DNA of 41,294 nucleotides from an uncultured Ruminococcus sp. (lineage in GTDB: Bacteria > Bacillota > Clostridia > Oscillospirales > CAG-272). The notes beneath the pieces were generated by a model, which searched no databases, had not been told where the DNA came from, and was given only the letters and a program-made list of their open reading frames with translations. Position numbers and translations under genes: made by a program. The DNA is taken from contig CAJKRH010000013.1 of NCBI GenBank assembly GCA_905202255.1, forward strand, positions 1 to 41,294, read 5' to 3'. This document shows, one piece after another, positions 5,993-14,290 of this stretch (position 1 is its first letter; each line of letters starts with the position of its first letter).

Positions 5993-8890
5993 TTATTTGA
6001 TCAGCAGATGCGCATGCGGGAAACCGTAAATCCATTCCGTGCGGTAACCTTCGGGAACGGTTTCGGGTTCTACCCGGATCAGGTCGTAAGGAACGAAGTC
6101 CTCCGGCGTTTTCACTTTGGAAAGCAACCTGCGATTCTCCTCATACAGAAGACAGGAGAAGAGAAAATACCGGCAGGACTTGATTTCGTATCGGGAGTCG
6201 TCGGGATGGTCGATCTCGGAGAGGAGCATCGCGAGGATGTGATCATTTACCACATTCTTTGATACCTTCTCAAGGCATTTCAGATAAATTTCCTGCGCCT
6301 CTTTTCGGTAGATCGTTTTCTCATCTTCCTCGCACTTGCTCGCCGCAGTTTGCAAAGCGGTGATCTGTGAGAAGGCTTCCGTCACCGCTTTGATGATGTT
6401 CTGCTTCTTGTGCGTATCGTTGGCGCCGCAGTCGCAGTTATCAAGCGAAAAGAGTTCCGACAGCGGAACCGTTTTCACGCTCTTTGCCTTCCCGCGGTAA
6501 GCGTTCACCGCATCATAGACAAACGACATCGGGCAATCCAGGCGTGCCTTGTTTTCTCCCGTTCCTCCGTCGCTGCCTCCTGTCATGGAGAGGAAGAACT
6601 CCGGCAGATGCCCGCCGCTTGCCTCTTTGTATTTCCGTCGGTACTCACCGAGCTGCCGCAACACCTTGCCCGTGTCCACCGCATACATCCGTTTTGCCTT
6701 GTCGATCTCCATGCCGGAGAGGACGGCGAGTTTGCAGATATCATAGTACAACGACAGCGGCTCGTAGTCGGTTTTGCCCGTGAACAGCAGATCCCAGAAC
6801 AGGCAATTGAGAAACTGAGAGAGATTGACGATCTCGCCGATCTTGTTTTCGGCAATATCGTAATCGAGTTTTGCCAGTCCCGACGGCGTACCCGTGTACA
6901 CCGCTTTACCCGCAGGCTCCACCATACATACCGGAACTTTCAGCGGTTTATAGCATTGCGCGGAACCACGCACAAGCCACTCTTCATCGGTGACAAGCAG
7001 TGTGTCCGAATCAAAATCCGAGCCATTCAGACGGTGCAAGAGATTGCTGTCGATGGAATTGACGCAAACGATATTCGGCGTCAGGTTGAAATAAGCCGTG
7101 ATCTCCACATTGCCCATGTTTCGCGCAAGGTACAGATTGCCCATCGTGATATGCGGACTCCGGGAACAAAGCACGATCTGATCAAGCGGAAAGGCGGTCG
7201 TGAAGATTTCCTCCGCGCCGAAGGTGACCGACTCATCGCCCTCCTGCCACCAACCGATCAACGCATACAGGAATTCGCAGGGGTTGCCGAACATCGTCAT
7301 ATATCCGCCGTTGACGGGGATTCTGCCGTCCTTCAGCTGATCCTTGAAATGCGACACCGTCTCGCGGCGGAAGGATTTATAAAAATCCGTGTTTTCAAAA
7401 TACGGCGTGCGGCAGGTCATGTCGAGCACCGTCTCCATACGGTAAGTTTCAAGATCGGGAATCTCTTCCTCCTGCATTTTCGCCACCGCTTCCGGTGTGT
7501 GAATGTGATAACGCAGAAAAGCGGAATCCGCCAACATATTGTCAAGGTAATCAAAGGAATCTGCCAGCACCTTTTCTTCTATGCCCGCATAGGAAAGCCC
7601 GAGCGTGTTGATCAGCTGATAATTGGTATATGCCATACTCCCGTTCATCAGGGGCGCGGGCTTGTCCGTCTTGACAACGCCGAACACCGATTCATCTTTT
7701 CCTTCGTATGCGGCGTCGAGCCACTGTTTGAAGCCCTTCTTATAGGAGACCTTCGGCGGCATGAATTTGAGATATTTCAGACTGCTCTCGGTAATGACCA
7801 GCTTGATATCCTTCACATCCCGCGCGGTGGTATAGCCCGCAAGCTGACTGACACTGGCAATGCCGTTGTCCGCAAACCATTCCTGTAACCGCGTATTGAA
7901 TGCGCAGGTCTTGAAAAACCGGTTGCGCAACAGCACCATGCCGTAGTCGGCATACCCGTTTTCTTCAAACACGCTGATGTCGAGCATCGCCTGCCCGTCC
8001 CAGATCTTATTTCTGACAGTCACTTCCTTTTCGGTTGCCGTAAGGTCATGGTCGGCAGTCTCTTCTACGCTGACCGCCTCTGTTTCAAAGGTGCTGACGG
8101 CATCCGGCATAATGAGAATCGCCTTTTTCGGCAACCTAATGGTGCCTTCAATGCTGCTCATCGTCAGGGAAAGGTACGCCTGCCATGAAGCCTGATCGGT
8201 CACATCATCCGCCGACAGTCCGCACGCACTCCACTTCATCATGTCTGCATAAAGCGGTTCTGCAATGAACATACACCGCCCGTCACGGCTTGCACCGGCA
8301 CTGCGCTTGTAGCGCACATAATGCACGCCATCGATGTCAAAGCCCTCGGTATAGAGCTTTTCGCGTATCGCCTTGCAGGTAACGGCAGAAGGAATCGCCG
8401 CTTTGCTTCTGCAGTATGCCTTCGCCTCACTATCGTACACAAAATATTTGCCGAGCAGTGCCTCAGAAATCGGATTCTGCACCGACGCATATTGCGTGTC
8501 TTTCTGATACGGCACCTCAATGGCGATCAAATCGCCGTCGCGCACGCACACATGGTCGGTCATCTCATCGTCCGTTACCGTGCATCCGTGTCTCACAAAC
8601 CTGCGCCCGTACTGCTCAAACTGCTTGATGGCGTATGCAAAGGAAACATTGACTACGGCGCGGCAAAACTGCTTGTTCTCCAGATACGTGAACGGCAACG
8701 CTGCCTTGTGCCGTTTGAAAATTTCTTTCATTTTCAGCGTGTCAAGGCTCTCGTCCAGCACGCCGCGGAAGGCATCGGGATAGAGCTTTCCGTCTTTGCG
8801 CGTCGTGATTCCGTGCTTCAGGATGTCACTTCCGTCAATCGCAATAATCCGAACCATCTCCGGCTCTTTCTTTGCACCTTTTTTCACCAT
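5993..8890 (-). CDS. Two-barrel RNA polymerase-like protein (QDE-1/RdRP/YonO-type)
   Basis: A 965-aa protein that I read as a single-chain two-barrel nucleic-acid polymerase. The key signature is NGSDFDSDTLLV, with Asp625, Asp627 and Asp629 forming the metal-binding DxDxD of the second double-psi beta-barrel (canonical DbDGD; Gly is replaced by Ser here). Before it lies CSRSPHITMGNLYLARN, which corresponds to the RNPCLHPGD region of eukaryotic RdRPs. Further N-terminal, SMAYTNYQLINTLGLS matches the LNRQ...LLxxLGV region, and LVITESSLKYLKF may match the first barrel. The start is ATG 8890, chosen because AAAGGAGG lies 5 bp upstream; a longer frame to 9031 has no ribosome site. It heads the minus-strand mobilization region and ends in its own terminator. 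Polymerase activity, template and role (priming, primer synthesis, defence or transcription) are not shown. Confidence 0.72.
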   Translation of the reverse strand: MVKKGAKKEPEMVRIIAIDGSDILKHGITTRKDGKLYPDAFRGVLDESLDTLKMKEIFKRHKAALPFTYLENKQFCRAVVNVSFAYAIKQFEQYGRRFVRHGCTVTDDEMTDHVCVRDGDLIAIEVPYQKDTQYASVQNPISEALLGKYFVYDSEAKAYCRSKAAIPSAVTCKAIREKLYTEGFDIDGVHYVRYKRSAGASRDGRCMFIAEPLYADMMKWSACGLSADDVTDQASWQAYLSLTMSSIEGTIRLPKKAILIMPDAVSTFETEAVSVEETADHDLTATEKEVTVRNKIWDGQAMLDISVFEENGYADYGMVLLRNRFFKTCAFNTRLQEWFADNGIASVSQLAGYTTARDVKDIKLVITESSLKYLKFMPPKVSYKKGFKQWLDAAYEGKDESVFGVVKTDKPAPLMNGSMAYTNYQLINTLGLSYAGIEEKVLADSFDYLDNMLADSAFLRYHIHTPEAVAKMQEEEIPDLETYRMETVLDMTCRTPYFENTDFYKSFRRETVSHFKDQLKDGRIPVNGGYMTMFGNPCEFLYALIGWWQEGDESVTFGAEEIFTTAFPLDQIVLCSRSPHITMGNLYLARNMGNVEITAYFNLTPNIVCVNSIDSNLLHRLNGSDFDSDTLLVTDEEWLVRGSAQCYKPLKVPVCMVEPAGKAVYTGTPSGLAKLDYDIAENKIGEIVNLSQFLNCLFWDLLFTGKTDYEPLSLYYDICKLAVLSGMEIDKAKRMYAVDTGKVLRQLGEYRRKYKEASGGHLPEFFLSMTGGSDGGTGENKARLDCPMSFVYDAVNAYRGKAKSVKTVPLSELFSLDNCDCGANDTHKKQNIIKAVTEAFSQITALQTAASKCEEDEKTIYRKEAQEIYLKCLEKVSKNVVNDHILAMLLSEIDHPDDSRYEIKSCRYFLFSCLLYEENRRLLSKVKTPEDFVPYDLIRVEPETVPEGYRTEWIYGFPHAHLLIK

Positions 8891-8952
8891 AGCACCTCCT
8901 TTTTCCTTGTTCTTTTTTCTGCATTGACTTTGCGGCGTTTTTCGTGAATCAT
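8884..8952 (-). CDS. 22-aa basic leader peptide overlapping the polymerase-like gene
   Basis: A very short frame with a clear ribosome site (GGAGGTG, 6 bp before the ATG at 8952) encodes a strongly basic peptide, MIHEKRRKVNAEKRTRKKEV followed by LW. Its stop TGA overlaps the start of the 965-aa gene in the arrangement ATGGTGA, and the ribosome site of the big gene lies within it. This is a typical translational-coupling leader. It may only set the expression level of the polymerase-like gene; a function for the peptide itself is unknown. Confidence 0.45.
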   Translation of the reverse strand: MIHEKRRKVNAEKRTRKKEVLW

Positions 8953-8985
8953 GGTTACACCTCCGTTCCATCGGTTGATTCCTAC

Positions 8986-9014
8986 CATATATCCGAATGG
9001 ACAGCGTATCACAA
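8986..9014 (-). promoter_or_regulatory. Possible promoter of the polymerase-like gene
   Basis: On the minus strand a -35-like TTGTGA (9014-9009) and a -10-like TATATG (8991-8986) are 17 bp apart, about 34 bp upstream of the leader peptide. Both hexamers are imperfect, so this is a moderate call. Confidence 0.4.
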
Positions 9015-9315
9015 AACAGCGCAAAAAGCACGCTATATCAGCGTTTTCGGGTATTTTTGCATGAATCGCAAAATAGGCAACTGTAAATTTCGGCATCAAA
9101 AATGCTCTTATATGCAGACTTTTCACTTTTAAGAAAGGCTCCGCACTGGCTCTGTGCGAAGCCTTGAAAATCATTTTTTCACCGCTGGGGCTTTTTCTTT
9201 GCCTACAGCGAGGGAGATATTGGGGGATGAAATTTATCAAATCAATACAGCATAATTTGGGAATCGTTATTCGTAGCTGTCAATTTTCATAACTATACAA
9301 CGATTGTTGTTGCCA
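9015..9315. other. Intergenic segment with a hairpin
   Basis: About 300 bp without a supported gene. An imperfect stem (AAGGCTCCGCAC at 9135-9146 with GTGCGAAGCCTT at 9154-9165, one mismatch) lies in the middle; on the plus strand it is followed after eight bases by six T residues, so it is at best a weak terminator. The motif CTTTTTCTTTGCCTAC at 9191-9205 recurs around 21.1-23.3 kb. I see no promoter for the genes to the right. Confidence 0.4.
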
Positions 9316-10002
9316 TCATATTTTGGACTTTTGCGCAGACACAAAGTCAAAAAATAGATGGTGTAATATGATTTCTTCATTGTCATATGTTCGCATATGA
9401 GTACTTTTATATTGTGGATTGAAGCTTATGGATCGAGCAAGGTTTGCTATGGGAACCCTTTTAGCTATTTCTATCTTCAACTCATCTACGATGTCTGCGA
9501 TTTTTCCAGATAATACATATCCGATTATGGATGATTCAGACGATTGTGAGCCATATCTGCCCATTGTATAATTGTCAACTCCTGTAGAAACATATCGTGC
9601 AATTTTATCGGGTCTGCTTTCATATAAATTCTTTGCTTCCGCACCAAAATAGCTGTTGTCGGTTGACCAATCTTTAAAACAAAAATCAATAGTAGGTGCT
9701 TTAACTCCTTTGCGCCTCTTCATTGTATTATCGCCATATTGGTGAATAGGATGAAGTCCATTAAGAGCGATGGAAGTGGCCCTATTTCGGGAATCCCAAA
9801 TACCAAGAATTTTTTCATACCATTTTTGTGTTATTTCGTCTTCATCGGACGATAAACTGACAGCAAAAGAAGCGTCGCCTTTTAATTCTTGGTATCCCAT
9901 CCAAAAAACATCCAATATTTCATTTACACCACCAACCCCAATTTTTTTAGCCAAATCAGGAGGCATAGATGTAGAGGAAGTAATATGTCTAATGCTGCTC
10001 AT
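9316..10002 (-). CDS. Putative PD-(D/E)XK nuclease partnered with an adenine methyltransferase
   Basis: A 228-aa protein with a candidate PD-(D/E)XK nuclease core: APTIDFCFKD (Asp about residue 105), then YFGAEAKNLYES with the E-x-K pair, followed by a helix and RYGSQSSESSIIGYVLSG. It starts 7 bp after the stop of the large methyltransferase and has the ribosome site AAGGGGTGA, so the two form an operon. The natural reading is the cleaving half of a restriction-modification system. I do not recognise its exact family, and its target is unknown. Because the upstream methyltransferase is frameshifted, an active nuclease would be dangerous to the host, so either it is inactive or protection comes from elsewhere. 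Confidence 0.6.
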   Translation of the reverse strand: MSSIRHITSSTSMPPDLAKKIGVGGVNEILDVFWMGYQELKGDASFAVSLSSDEDEITQKWYEKILGIWDSRNRATSIALNGLHPIHQYGDNTMKRRKGVKAPTIDFCFKDWSTDNSYFGAEAKNLYESRPDKIARYVSTGVDNYTMGRYGSQSSESSIIGYVLSGKIADIVDELKIEIAKRVPIANLARSISFNPQYKSTHMRTYDNEEIILHHLFFDFVSAQKSKI

Positions 10003-10009
10003 CTAAATT

Positions 10010-12223
10010 TCACCCCTTTGCTCTCATAATGTCCGAAAACAGCTCATCAGCATCTCGGCAGGCGGCTGAATAATTCCAATATTTTTCTTGTCTGGGCTTA
10101 ACAATATAAATAGCATCTTTTCCATAAACCCTAACATTCCTTCGAATATAAATATTATGTCGTTCTTCTGTAAGCAAAGAATCCAACTGTGAAAGATGTT
10201 GTTCTGTAGACTCTCTACTATCAAAAAACGTCAAATTGCGATTGCTAGAGCCATTTACTGATAATACCAATACTGACAATGGTGATTCGCCAATATAGAA
10301 CGATGCTTGAGGAGAAAATGCTTGGCCTAAGGAATTATTTAGCACCTCCATCAAGGTGGAATAGTATTTCTGATACATTTCTTTTTTAGGTTTATTAAAT
10401 GCGATGGAATTCGATTTTTTATCAAAGTAGTTATAAAGGTAATCCAACGCATCTGTCACTAAATAGGTTTCATATTCTTTCAAACGATAGACATCAAATA
10501 CAAAAGCATCCATTGTAGATTCATCCCCACAATGTTTAATGTTATCATAAATTCCGACAGCTCTTTCTAATTCTACCTCGGATGGCTCTGGAATAGGAAT
10601 GGTTCGTATATCTCCTGCTTCCAAAGCATCACGCTCAACCATCCAAGTTCTGCTCGTTAAAAGATGGTAGTACGAGAACAATTTTGAGTTGATAATTAAG
10701 CATAAATATTTAAGCATACACTCATCGCCAGAAAAGCCAAGCAAACTATGATTAAATATCGCATCGTAGTCAAGAACTGAGGCGTAGAACCGACCTTTTC
10801 TATGACTTTGCTTCATAATTAGATGTGGTGCTTTAAATATAATATGATTATTTAAAGAGCAGCGGTAGAATTGGTCATTTTCATTAATGGGCAAGCCGTC
10901 AATCGATGTGTAGAAAGGTGCAAAATCTCTTACATTGATAATTGGATATCCTATAAGATCTTTGTGAAAATCACCACCTCTTCCCCTAATAAAGCCTTCG
11001 GCGCTACACATATTGTGGTTTAATAAAAAATCGCCCAAAGACGGATAGGTGCTTTGTATCCTATCGATCAACTCTAAATCTCTCGGACTCCCCAACATGG
11101 CAATTTTCCAAATACGATCATCGTATATCAGATCGCTTGGAATTTTACATATATCCGTTGGATCAATGGAAAATTTTTTGGTATCCTGAAGAGAATATTG
11201 CGGTTTAGGAGTGCAATAAAAAATAGTCGAATTGCCCTCGGTAGGCTTTTTGGGATAATATATTATCGCGGTACAAGGAGCGGTGGCATTATCAAAAAGC
11301 ACTCTTCGATAAATGGAAAAATTAATTATTACTGAGACAGTGTTTTCCTCAAAGAATCGTTTTCTGTAGATAGAACTTTGTGCCGACCTGTTAAAGAGCA
11401 ATCCTTTGCTTGGCATTAAAAGACAAATAACCCCTGTTCCTTTGCATATTGTAGAACATTTTATTGAGAATGCTTGAGCAATTTGCTTATCGCCAACAGT
11501 ATAATTATTGTTATTGATATACTCGACTGCTTTTTCTGTAAGTTGACTCTGCCACGGCGGATTACCAATAACAATATCGTATTTTGTCAAGCGAGAATCT
11601 AAAGCACTGTCAAAAAAGTCGCTTATAATCAAGTTTTCATTTACTAATTTGGGGAATGACAGCTCGTTCCAAATGCTGCGAGGATCCAAAAAGTCGCACA
11701 GTGCCAAACTCAAACTAAACGAAGCAACCCTCACGGCCTCCTCATTTAAATCCACACCATATATACTCTCTTTTAATATTGCAGTTAACTGTTCGTTAGT
11801 GATTTGAGAAACACCTTTTGTGTACATCCAACGGCAAACAATCCTACGGTATGCTTCAACCAAGAATATACCAGAGCCGCAAGATGGATCGATAATAGAT
11901 ATTGGTTCATAAGTTCCTTCCCAAGGATACACTTCATCCAATAGTGTGTCAACTAAATGTAATGGCGTATAATATGTACCTTTATCATTATCGCTCGCAT
12001 CGGAAAGATGAAAGAAAAGCTCGTATATGCTACTTATGATTTTTATGGGAATAATATTAAAGTCATATAACGGCCATAGGGTCATCTGCTGGCTTTCCAA
12101 ATCGGAGTTGCCTAGCAAAAATGACTTTAGCTCTTCTAAATCTCCGTCGGTGATCACTTCGCGTTCGTTATCAATAAGGGGCAACATATCTCCGTTAAAC
12201 TTGTTTTCCAAAACGCCAAACAA
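10010..12223 (-). CDS. N6-adenine DNA methyltransferase, C-terminal part of a frameshift-split gene
   Basis: This part holds the catalytic and target-recognition regions of a large gamma-class adenine methyltransferase (Eco57I/PglX-like). GTYYTPLHLVDTLLDEV leads to the SAM motif IDPSCGSGIFLVEAYRRI, and the catalytic motif IVIGNPPW follows about 130 residues later. The C-terminal third, with TSRTWMVERDALEAGDIRTI split around IPIP, is the target-recognition type seen in type IIG enzymes. The first possible start is a TTG at 12223, but the frame continues upstream as KQYTDVLGNKEATYNLFGVL, which belongs to the same protein domain as the end of the 12154-12999 frame. The break lies near 12280-12296 and looks like a loss of one base. 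Together the halves would make a protein of about 996 aa. Confidence 0.85.
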   Translation of the reverse strand: MFGVLENKFNGDMLPLIDNEREVITDGDLEELKSFLLGNSDLESQQMTLWPLYDFNIIPIKIISSIYELFFHLSDASDNDKGTYYTPLHLVDTLLDEVYPWEGTYEPISIIDPSCGSGIFLVEAYRRIVCRWMYTKGVSQITNEQLTAILKESIYGVDLNEEAVRVASFSLSLALCDFLDPRSIWNELSFPKLVNENLIISDFFDSALDSRLTKYDIVIGNPPWQSQLTEKAVEYINNNNYTVGDKQIAQAFSIKCSTICKGTGVICLLMPSKGLLFNRSAQSSIYRKRFFEENTVSVIINFSIYRRVLFDNATAPCTAIIYYPKKPTEGNSTIFYCTPKPQYSLQDTKKFSIDPTDICKIPSDLIYDDRIWKIAMLGSPRDLELIDRIQSTYPSLGDFLLNHNMCSAEGFIRGRGGDFHKDLIGYPIINVRDFAPFYTSIDGLPINENDQFYRCSLNNHIIFKAPHLIMKQSHRKGRFYASVLDYDAIFNHSLLGFSGDECMLKYLCLIINSKLFSYYHLLTSRTWMVERDALEAGDIRTIPIPEPSEVELERAVGIYDNIKHCGDESTMDAFVFDVYRLKEYETYLVTDALDYLYNYFDKKSNSIAFNKPKKEMYQKYYSTLMEVLNNSLGQAFSPQASFYIGESPLSVLVLSVNGSSNRNLTFFDSRESTEQHLSQLDSLLTEERHNIYIRRNVRVYGKDAIYIVKPRQEKYWNYSAACRDADELFSDIMRAKG

Positions 12224-12999
12224 GTTATATGTTGCTTCTTTGTTGCCAAGTACATCCGTATACTGCTTGCATACAGTTGCACCGGAAGAGACTGCTCATA
12301 AAAATCTTTTGGAAATACTGATTCCCCGTTAGAGTCTTTTCTTTCTTCCAAATATTTAATCAGGATGGAACGGCTTAACAAGCCGTGAACAATAGAAACT
12401 ATATTTTCATTTGAGATATTAACAGCGTTTGCTCTTGATTTAATCCGGGTGATTAGCCTTCTTCTCATAACGCGCAAATTATTCATCAACGTTGTATCGA
12501 TTCTAGTGTTAATATTAAAACGTCCGTTGGCTCGCCGCCAATACTCACCACTTTCTAACAACATTCGGTTATAAGGGTAAAGTTTCTGTCTTTGTGATTC
12601 AAGATCTGTAAGCAAACTAATGGTGTCTATTAACCCTGCTTCCGGATCCAAGCCACCATCCTTGTTTTTGGGCGTTTGGTAATTGTTATATATTTTCAAT
12701 TCTGTTGGAGTTACGATAAAAAGTAGTGGTGCTTCACCCATGTTCCAAGACAAACTATGCAATTGTGCCGCTTTGTTAGCGTCATTGTCTTCAAGTGTTG
12801 AGAAATAGATCAATGGGATTTTTGCAACACCTTCTTCATCTCTCAAAAAGTATACGGCATCTACACCAATTTTACTCTTTGCTTGCTCATAAAACAACCG
12901 TTGAAAAGCCGTTAGACTATCAATATTGTTTTCTGAAGCCAATCCCGTTTTATTATTAATATCAAGATATGAAAAAATGCCATCAAGTTGTTGATTCAT
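12154..12999 (-). CDS. N-terminal part of the frameshift-split adenine methyltransferase
   Basis: A 281-aa frame, of which roughly the first 236 residues are meaningful: a globular alpha/beta N-terminus (DAVYFLRDEEGVAKIPLIYF, FIVTPTELKIYNN) and a helical segment ending KYLEERKDSNGESVFPKDFYEQ. This arrangement is usual in front of the methyltransferase domain of Eco57I/type IIG-like enzymes. After FYEQ the frame turns into unrelated residues, while the -1 frame resumes the expected sequence (SSGATVCKQYTDVLG). The start ATG at 12999 follows AGAGGT. As written, the enzyme cannot be made in one piece. Confidence 0.75.
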   Translation of the reverse strand: MNQQLDGIFSYLDINNKTGLASENNIDSLTAFQRLFYEQAKSKIGVDAVYFLRDEEGVAKIPLIYFSTLEDNDANKAAQLHSLSWNMGEAPLLFIVTPTELKIYNNYQTPKNKDGGLDPEAGLIDTISLLTDLESQRQKLYPYNRMLLESGEYWRRANGRFNINTRIDTTLMNNLRVMRRRLITRIKSRANAVNISNENIVSIVHGLLSRSILIKYLEERKDSNGESVFPKDFYEQSLPVQLYASSIRMYLATKKQHITCLAFWKTSLTEICCPLLITNAK

Positions 13000-13159
13000 A
13001 TTATACCTCTATTTGCGAATCCAAACATAGCACGTGAATATATCTAATGCTTATGCTTGCGATTAGGATTATGTGTTTTTAAATTAAAAAAGAGAAAAAG
13101 AAGTGCACAAAAAATTTATCATATGCAATTAAGTTCCAATTCAATCCTCGTTGTCAACA

Positions 13160-13845
13160 TTACTGCTCACCCGGTCCACGACCTTTCTGTCCCAGCGGTG
13201 CCGAGCATTTGTTTGGTGATGATGGTTTATAGAGCGGGTTTTGCTCGATGATGCTCCAGAGATGGCGGAGGATGAGGATATAGTCGTCAAAACGATCCTG
13301 CACTTTGGCAGCCACGGTTTTGCGCCATTCCTCAGCGGGTTATTTGCCGGCGCAAATGTCGTTGAGCTGCTTGCAGATATAGTTGATAGCAGCGCCAATA
13401 CCGGGAAGTTCGTTTTCATTGGCGTCCTGGTTTCTCGGCTCTTCCGAAATCTTTACATGGAGTATCAGATGTTCGAACGGATTGCAATAGACAAGCCGAT
13501 TCTTTTTCTAATACTCAAACGGATTCCGCGCGGCATACTCATCATTGCTGAGCATGATTGCCTTATCTTCATCGATATGATGACAGAAGAGACCTTCGGC
13601 AGTACGGGAAACCAACTTGTTCTTGATGGTGCATTCTCTGTCAGTGAAATAGTCGTGCTTTGCGGCGCCGTATTTTTTCAGAAGAAGTTTGACAATTTCG
13701 TCGTAGGACATGGAAAGCATTTTCTCATAAAGAGACCATGCATCCTTAGATTTTACGATGGATTCGATATAGGAGATTTCATCCGCAGAAAAATGATACT
13801 TGCGGTATAAATCTTCGTCAGACCATTTCTATTAAAATCTTGCAT
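13160..13845 (-). pseudogene. Decayed HNH-type nuclease-like gene
   Basis: Reading the minus strand in one main frame gives a coherent protein interrupted by at least two in-frame stops and one frameshift. Recognisable pieces are SDEDLYRKYHFSADEISYIE, then SRTAEGLFCHHIDEDKAIML, then NPFEY, a TAG stop (parent codon probably CAG), KKNRLVYCNPFEHLILHVKI, a second stop TAA after NDICAGK, and PAEEWRKTVAAKVQDRFDDY. The histidine cluster CHHIDED followed by NPFEHLILH suggests an HNH/His-Me finger nuclease, but I do not recognise the family precisely. A base is missing near 13826 relative to the parent frame. The gene sits among other damaged defence genes and is clearly dead. Confidence 0.65.
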
Positions 13846-13975
13846 TGGCACGTATAAATAAGATCCCTACATTGTATTTTGGACGCTCTTTGCTATGCTG
13901 TTGCAAAATGGTTCGAATGCTTATATAGTCCCAGATTGGAACCCGGTTGTAATTCACTATTCTGCAAAAACCAAT

Positions 13976-14262
13976 CTAAAAATCAGAAAAGGCGCTTAAT
14001 GTGTTATTCATCACATTCACAGGGCAAAGCATTATATCTGTATTAGCATATTTAGTATTGTCTAAAACTTCATCTTTACCAATGTAGATATCCCCAAAGA
14101 AACTATTTCATTTTGTGCTAACGCAATATTTATAGCTTTGAGAAAATTCGATTTTCCGCAATTATTAGCACCGATTAATACGTTTGTCATTGATAATGAC
14201 AGTTCGAGATTCTCAGTTGAACGAAAGCTTTTAATTCTTACTTTAGAAATCGAAATTCCCAT
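13976..14262 (-). pseudogene. N-terminal remnant of an OLD-type ATP-dependent nuclease
   Basis: The first 66 residues start normally and contain an ABC-type Walker A loop, VLIGANNCGKSNFLKAIN, in the RNFRS-type context of OLD-family ATPase/TOPRIM nucleases. After EIVSLG the frame is lost; the neighbouring frame continues with GDIYIGKDEVLDNTKYAN and a few more residues before a TAG at 13978. Intact family members have several hundred residues, so more than three quarters, including the TOPRIM nuclease, are gone. It lies 28 bp downstream of the DpnII operon and may once have been part of that transcription unit. Confidence 0.65.
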
Positions 14263-14290
14263 ATAGAGTTGCTATCCTTTTCTTTAGTGA

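Noticed and set aside
6410..7888. A 492-codon plus-strand frame inside the polymerase-like gene
   Set aside because: Antisense shadow of a gene with recognisable motifs; no ribosome site and no family pattern.
8891..9031. A longer N-terminus for the polymerase-like protein starting at 9031
   Set aside because: The extension has no ribosome site, covers the promoter and leader peptide, and the ATG at 8890 has a perfect AAAGGAGG.
12270..12300. Programmed -1 frameshift joining the two methyltransferase halves
   Set aside because: The second frame does lie at -1, but there is no X-XXY-YYZ slippery heptamer and I see no stimulating structure; a simple base loss is more likely.
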